64,000 bases of DNA from Moraxella sp. ZY210820 (GTDB taxonomy: Bacteria > Pseudomonadota > Gammaproteobacteria > Pseudomonadales > Moraxellaceae), in assembly GCF_030674635.1 (NCBI RefSeq), contig NZ_CP089978.1:1922001-1986000 (forward strand), read 5' to 3'. A program made the position numbers and the translations under genes. Of the stretch, positions 61,407 through 64,000 are shown in pieces. Position 1 is the stretch's first letter. Each line of letters opens with the position of its first letter. The notes under the pieces are model-generated. The model did no database searches. It had not been told where the DNA came from and was given only the letters and a program-made list of their open reading frames with translations.

Positions 61407-62177
61407 GTGAATGTTGAATTAATCCGTCAGCGATTTCAAAAAAATCATAAACATTATCATCATCACGCTTATATTCAAAGAAAAATTGTCAATGATTTAA
61501 TGGCATTGATGGATAAATATCATTTACCTAAGACATATCAAAATGTATTAGAAATTGGTTGTGGGACGGGATTTTTAACAAATCGGTTTCTTGGTCAATA
61601 CCAAGCCCAAAATTTGTATTTAAATGATTTGTACGACATTCAACAAAATTTTTGTCATCAAAACATCAATTATCTGATTGGCGATATTCAAAGAATTGGT
61701 TTAAATCACCATTATTTTGATTTAATATTATCCAGTTCAGCCATACAATGGATTTATCCATTAGAGGATTTATTAACCAAAATGCACCAATCTTTAACAG
61801 ATGATGGTTATGTATTGTTAAGCAGTTTTTTAAGTGATAATTTATGGCAAATAAAACAATTAACTGGACAAGGATTGGATTATTATGGTTTTGATGAATT
61901 AAAAGCTGTTTTTTTAAATTGCGGTTTTAATATTATCGATATTAAGGAGCGGTACGAGGACTATTATTTTGATGAGCCTTATGACATTTTAAAACATTTA
62001 AAATATACAGGCGTTACTGCAAATCGTGATGGTTTTATGTGGAATAAACAAAAATTAAAACAATTTAACGATGATTATCAAAAATTTAAAACACTTCATC
62101 AAAATAAAATTGTTTATCCTTTAACTTATCATAGCGTAATTATCTTAGCAAAAAAGGCAAACCACAATGAAATTTGA
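61407..62177 (+). CDS. bioC: Malonyl-ACP O-methyltransferase BioC
   Basis: A 256-residue SAM-dependent methyltransferase that starts biotin synthesis by masking malonyl-ACP. SAM motif VLEIGCGTGFLT (about residues 48-59), then SSSAIQWIYPLEDLL. It uses a GTG start preceded by AAGGA. It overlaps bioD by 11 bp. The demethylating esterase gene (bioH or bioG) is not in this operon. Confidence 0.93.
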   Translation: MNVELIRQRFQKNHKHYHHHAYIQRKIVNDLMALMDKYHLPKTYQNVLEIGCGTGFLTNRFLGQYQAQNLYLNDLYDIQQNFCHQNINYLIGDIQRIGLNHHYFDLILSSSAIQWIYPLEDLLTKMHQSLTDDGYVLLSSFLSDNLWQIKQLTGQGLDYYGFDELKAVFLNCGFNIIDIKERYEDYYFDEPYDILKHLKYTGVTANRDGFMWNKQKLKQFNDDYQKFKTLHQNKIVYPLTYHSVIILAKKANHNEI

Positions 62178-62820
62178 TGATTATCATACAATGCAAGGCA
62201 GTTATTTTATTACAGGCATTGATACCGATATTGGCAAGACTTATTTTACAGGAAAATTGGCAAAAACTTTATATGAAAATGGGCAATCTGTCATTACTCA
62301 AAAACTTATTCAAACAGGCTGTCATCAATACGCTGATGATGTTTTGACCCATCGTCAAATGATGGGCATTGATTTATTAGACTGCGATAAAACTGGCTTA
62401 ACCATGCCGTGTGTGTTAAGTTATCCTTGCTCACCACATTTGGCAAGTCGCATTGATAATAAAGTGATTGATTTAGATAATATTTATCAAACAACTTGTC
62501 AATTAGAAAAGATGTTTGATATTGTGTTGATTGAGGGTGCAGGTGGGTTATTTGTACCCATCAATAATGAATTGTTTTTGATAGATTATATTAAAATACG
62601 CCAATATCCAGTTATTTTGGTTACTTCTGGACGGCTTGGCAGTATCAATCACACCATTTTGAGCATCAATGCCATTTTAAAGCAAGGTTTAACTTTATAT
62701 GCGGTTGCTTACAATCATTTTGATGATCATCAAGACAAATTGATTGCCAATGATACACAAAACTTTTTGAAATCCTATTTAAAGCAGCATTGCCCAAGGG
62801 CACAATGGTGGGAATTTTAA
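62167..62820 (+). CDS. bioD: Dethiobiotin synthetase
   Basis: A 217-residue ATP-dependent enzyme closing the ureido ring. The P-loop is GIDTDIGKTYFTGKL (about residues 17-31), EGAGGLFVPI supplies the Mg/CO2 site, and VTSGRLGSINHTILSINAI follows. The ATG at 62167 lies inside bioC; a later in-frame ATG nine codons on is an alternative. Last gene of the bio operon. Confidence 0.96.
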   Translation: MKFDDYHTMQGSYFITGIDTDIGKTYFTGKLAKTLYENGQSVITQKLIQTGCHQYADDVLTHRQMMGIDLLDCDKTGLTMPCVLSYPCSPHLASRIDNKVIDLDNIYQTTCQLEKMFDIVLIEGAGGLFVPINNELFLIDYIKIRQYPVILVTSGRLGSINHTILSINAILKQGLTLYAVAYNHFDDHQDKLIANDTQNFLKSYLKQHCPRAQWWEF

Positions 62821-62967
62821 TGATGGTATCAATCATCGATTTTAAAGCAATTTATGGTCATATTCAAAATCTACATACATTTTACACCTAAAAAATGTAA
62901 AAAATATCACAAAAATTATGCTAAAAAATGTTATAGTATGCACGCTAAAAAATAGAGGAAATGCTGA

Positions 62968-63771
62968 ATGAACCATCAGACAAATCCGCCCAACGATGTA
63001 CTGATTGATGTTAAAAATCTCCATTTTAAACGTGGTCAGCGAATTATCTATAATGGAGTGGATTTACAAATCCGACGTGGTCAAATTACCGCCATTATGG
63101 GTCCATCAGGTACAGGTAAAACAACCTTATTACGTTTAATTGGTGGACAACTTAAACCTGATAGTGGAGAAATTCTACTTGATGGACAAAATATTGCTCA
63201 AATGTCTCGCAAACAATTATTTGAAGCTCGAGCTAAAATGGGTATGCTGTTTCAAAGTGGAGCATTATTCACCGATATGTCAGTTTATGAAAATGTGGCA
63301 TTCCCTATTCGTGCTCATACCAAAAAATCAGAAATGGAAATCAAACAAATCGTTGCTGAAAAATTAGAGTCAGTCGGCTTGCGTGGTGCAGAACAACTTA
63401 TGCCAAGTCAGCTCTCTGGTGGTATGAATCGCCGTGTTGCATTAGCACGAGCCATTGCACTCAATCCAGAACTAATTATGTATGATGAGCCATTTGCAGG
63501 ACAAGACCCTATTGTCATGGGTGTATTAATTCGTTTAATTCGTTCCTTGCGTGAAGCCTTAGATTTAACTACCATCATTGTGTCGCATGATGTCAGTGAA
63601 ACTTTATCGATTGCTGATTATATTTATATTATCGCAGAAGGTAAGGTACAAGGCGAAGGCACACCTGATGAATTACGTCAGCATCCATCAGCTTTTGTAC
63701 AACAATTCATTACTGGTTCAGCAGAAGGTCCTGTCGCTTATCAATTTGATGTAACAGGAGGAACTGTATGA
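62968..63771 (+). CDS. mlaF: Phospholipid transport ATP-binding protein MlaF
   Basis: A 267-residue ABC ATPase of the Mla retrograde phospholipid system, keeping the outer membrane asymmetric. Walker A is GPSGTGKTT (about residue 47), the Q-loop is GMLFQSGALFTDMSVYENVA (the MlaF-type sequence), the signature LSGGMNRRVALARAIA and Walker B LIMYDEPFAGQDP. The ribosome-binding site AGAGGAAA fits the ATG. A -10 TATAGT lies near 62932. It overlaps mlaE. Confidence 0.96.
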   Translation: MNHQTNPPNDVLIDVKNLHFKRGQRIIYNGVDLQIRRGQITAIMGPSGTGKTTLLRLIGGQLKPDSGEILLDGQNIAQMSRKQLFEARAKMGMLFQSGALFTDMSVYENVAFPIRAHTKKSEMEIKQIVAEKLESVGLRGAEQLMPSQLSGGMNRRVALARAIALNPELIMYDEPFAGQDPIVMGVLIRLIRSLREALDLTTIIVSHDVSETLSIADYIYIIAEGKVQGEGTPDELRQHPSAFVQQFITGSAEGPVAYQFDVTGGTV

Positions 63772-64000
63772 TGAATTGGGTAGCCAATCTTGGACGGGCT
63801 GTAATTGACCGTATTAGCGGTATTGGTATGGCAAGTGTGATGTTAATGCAAATTATTTTCTCTATGCCAACATGGCTAGGCGTAAAATTATTTGTCTATC
63901 AAATGTACCGTGTAGGCGTATTATCCCTACTTATTATTAGCGTATCTGGCTTATTTATTGGCTTGGTTTTGGGCTTACAAGGCTATTCCATTTTAGTCAA
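63768..64000 (+). CDS. mlaE: Phospholipid transport permease MlaE, 5' part
   Basis: The gene runs off the right edge; about 77 codons are visible. The translation MMNWVANLGRAVIDRISGIG, then SMPTWLGVKLFVYQMYRVGV and SGLFIGLVLGLQGY, matches MlaE, whose helices form the permease with MlaF. The start overlaps the mlaF stop (ATGA) and AGGAGG lies 5 nt before; the second ATG at 63771 is also possible. Confidence 0.93.
   Translation, partial: MMNWVANLGRAVIDRISGIGMASVMLMQIIFSMPTWLGVKLFVYQMYRVGVLSLLIISVSGLFIGLVLGLQGYSILV

Noticed and set aside
58910..62820. Recent horizontal transfer of the bio operon
   Set aside because: Some codon use looks slightly different, but operon order agrees with Acinetobacter and no flanking mobile features were seen; it needs a computed codon and phylogeny test.

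Overview
The window looks like a chromosomal segment of an AT-rich gammaproteobacterium, most probably family Moraxellaceae (Acinetobacter or a close relative). This rests on a 410-residue SerA with a C-terminal ACT domain, gpmI next to a small S41 peptidase, the bioA-bioF-bioC-bioD order, mlaF-mlaE, an rsmA/apaH neighbourhood and a short TonB-ExbB-ExbD set. The family call is inference from gene content; I could not run a search.

Layout. 1-1.9 kb: 5' part of feoB and feoA (Fe2+ uptake, leftward). 2.1-4.8 kb: accessory block with a HEPN/MNT toxin-antitoxin pair and an XRE-ImmA/IrrE protein paired with an unknown protein under a palindromic operator. 4.8-6.6 kb: Mrp-type Fe-S carrier and a hot-dog thioesterase. 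6.8-12.1 kb: Fe3+ ABC importer split by a Fur-like control region, with a DUF4105 membrane protein inserted between permease and ATPase. 12.2-24.1 kb: housekeeping genes (gpmI, ctpA, rpmI-rplT, serA, a CoA-transferase, a D-lactate dehydrogenase-like flavoprotein, an MHS-family transporter), interrupted by an XRE/UPF0174 cassette between two identical 31-bp terminators and by a second HEPN/MNT pair. 24.3-26.6 kb: two small membrane proteins and a fatty-acid desaturase. 26.7-32.8 kb: long leftward run vapBC, CHMI-like isomerase, GST, gph-like, creB, creC, creD and an unannotated 57-residue gene, with four CreB-like half-sites before creD. 33-45.8 kb: thrC, dsbC-like, apaH, rsmA and pdxA, interspersed with toxin-antitoxin modules, duplicated lipoproteins, a GNAT pair and an Rhs remnant. 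45.8-48.1 kb: a complete yfiR-yfiN-yfiB c-di-GMP module. 48.2-48.6 kb: four tRNA genes (Pro, His, Arg, Pro). 48.8-52 kb: argJ, rhodanese, yajQ, hicAB. 52.2-56.6 kb: tonB-exbB-exbD and a large His-rich lipoprotein. 57-64 kb: acyl-CoA dehydrogenase, biotin genes, mlaF and the start of mlaE.

Themes. Iron runs through the window: Feo, the Fe3+ ABC importer and TonB-ExbBD, two of them next to Fur-like palindromes. Toxin-antitoxin or similar two-gene modules are unusually dense (two HEPN/MNT, three PIN systems, HicAB, a GNAT pair, XRE-ImmA), and several sit inside or next to housekeeping operons. Small palindromic MITE-like repeats with a shared GGGCGAAT...ATTCGCCC core, in two terminal-repeat classes, occupy many of the gaps. 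No intact insertion sequence, prophage or CRISPR array was seen.
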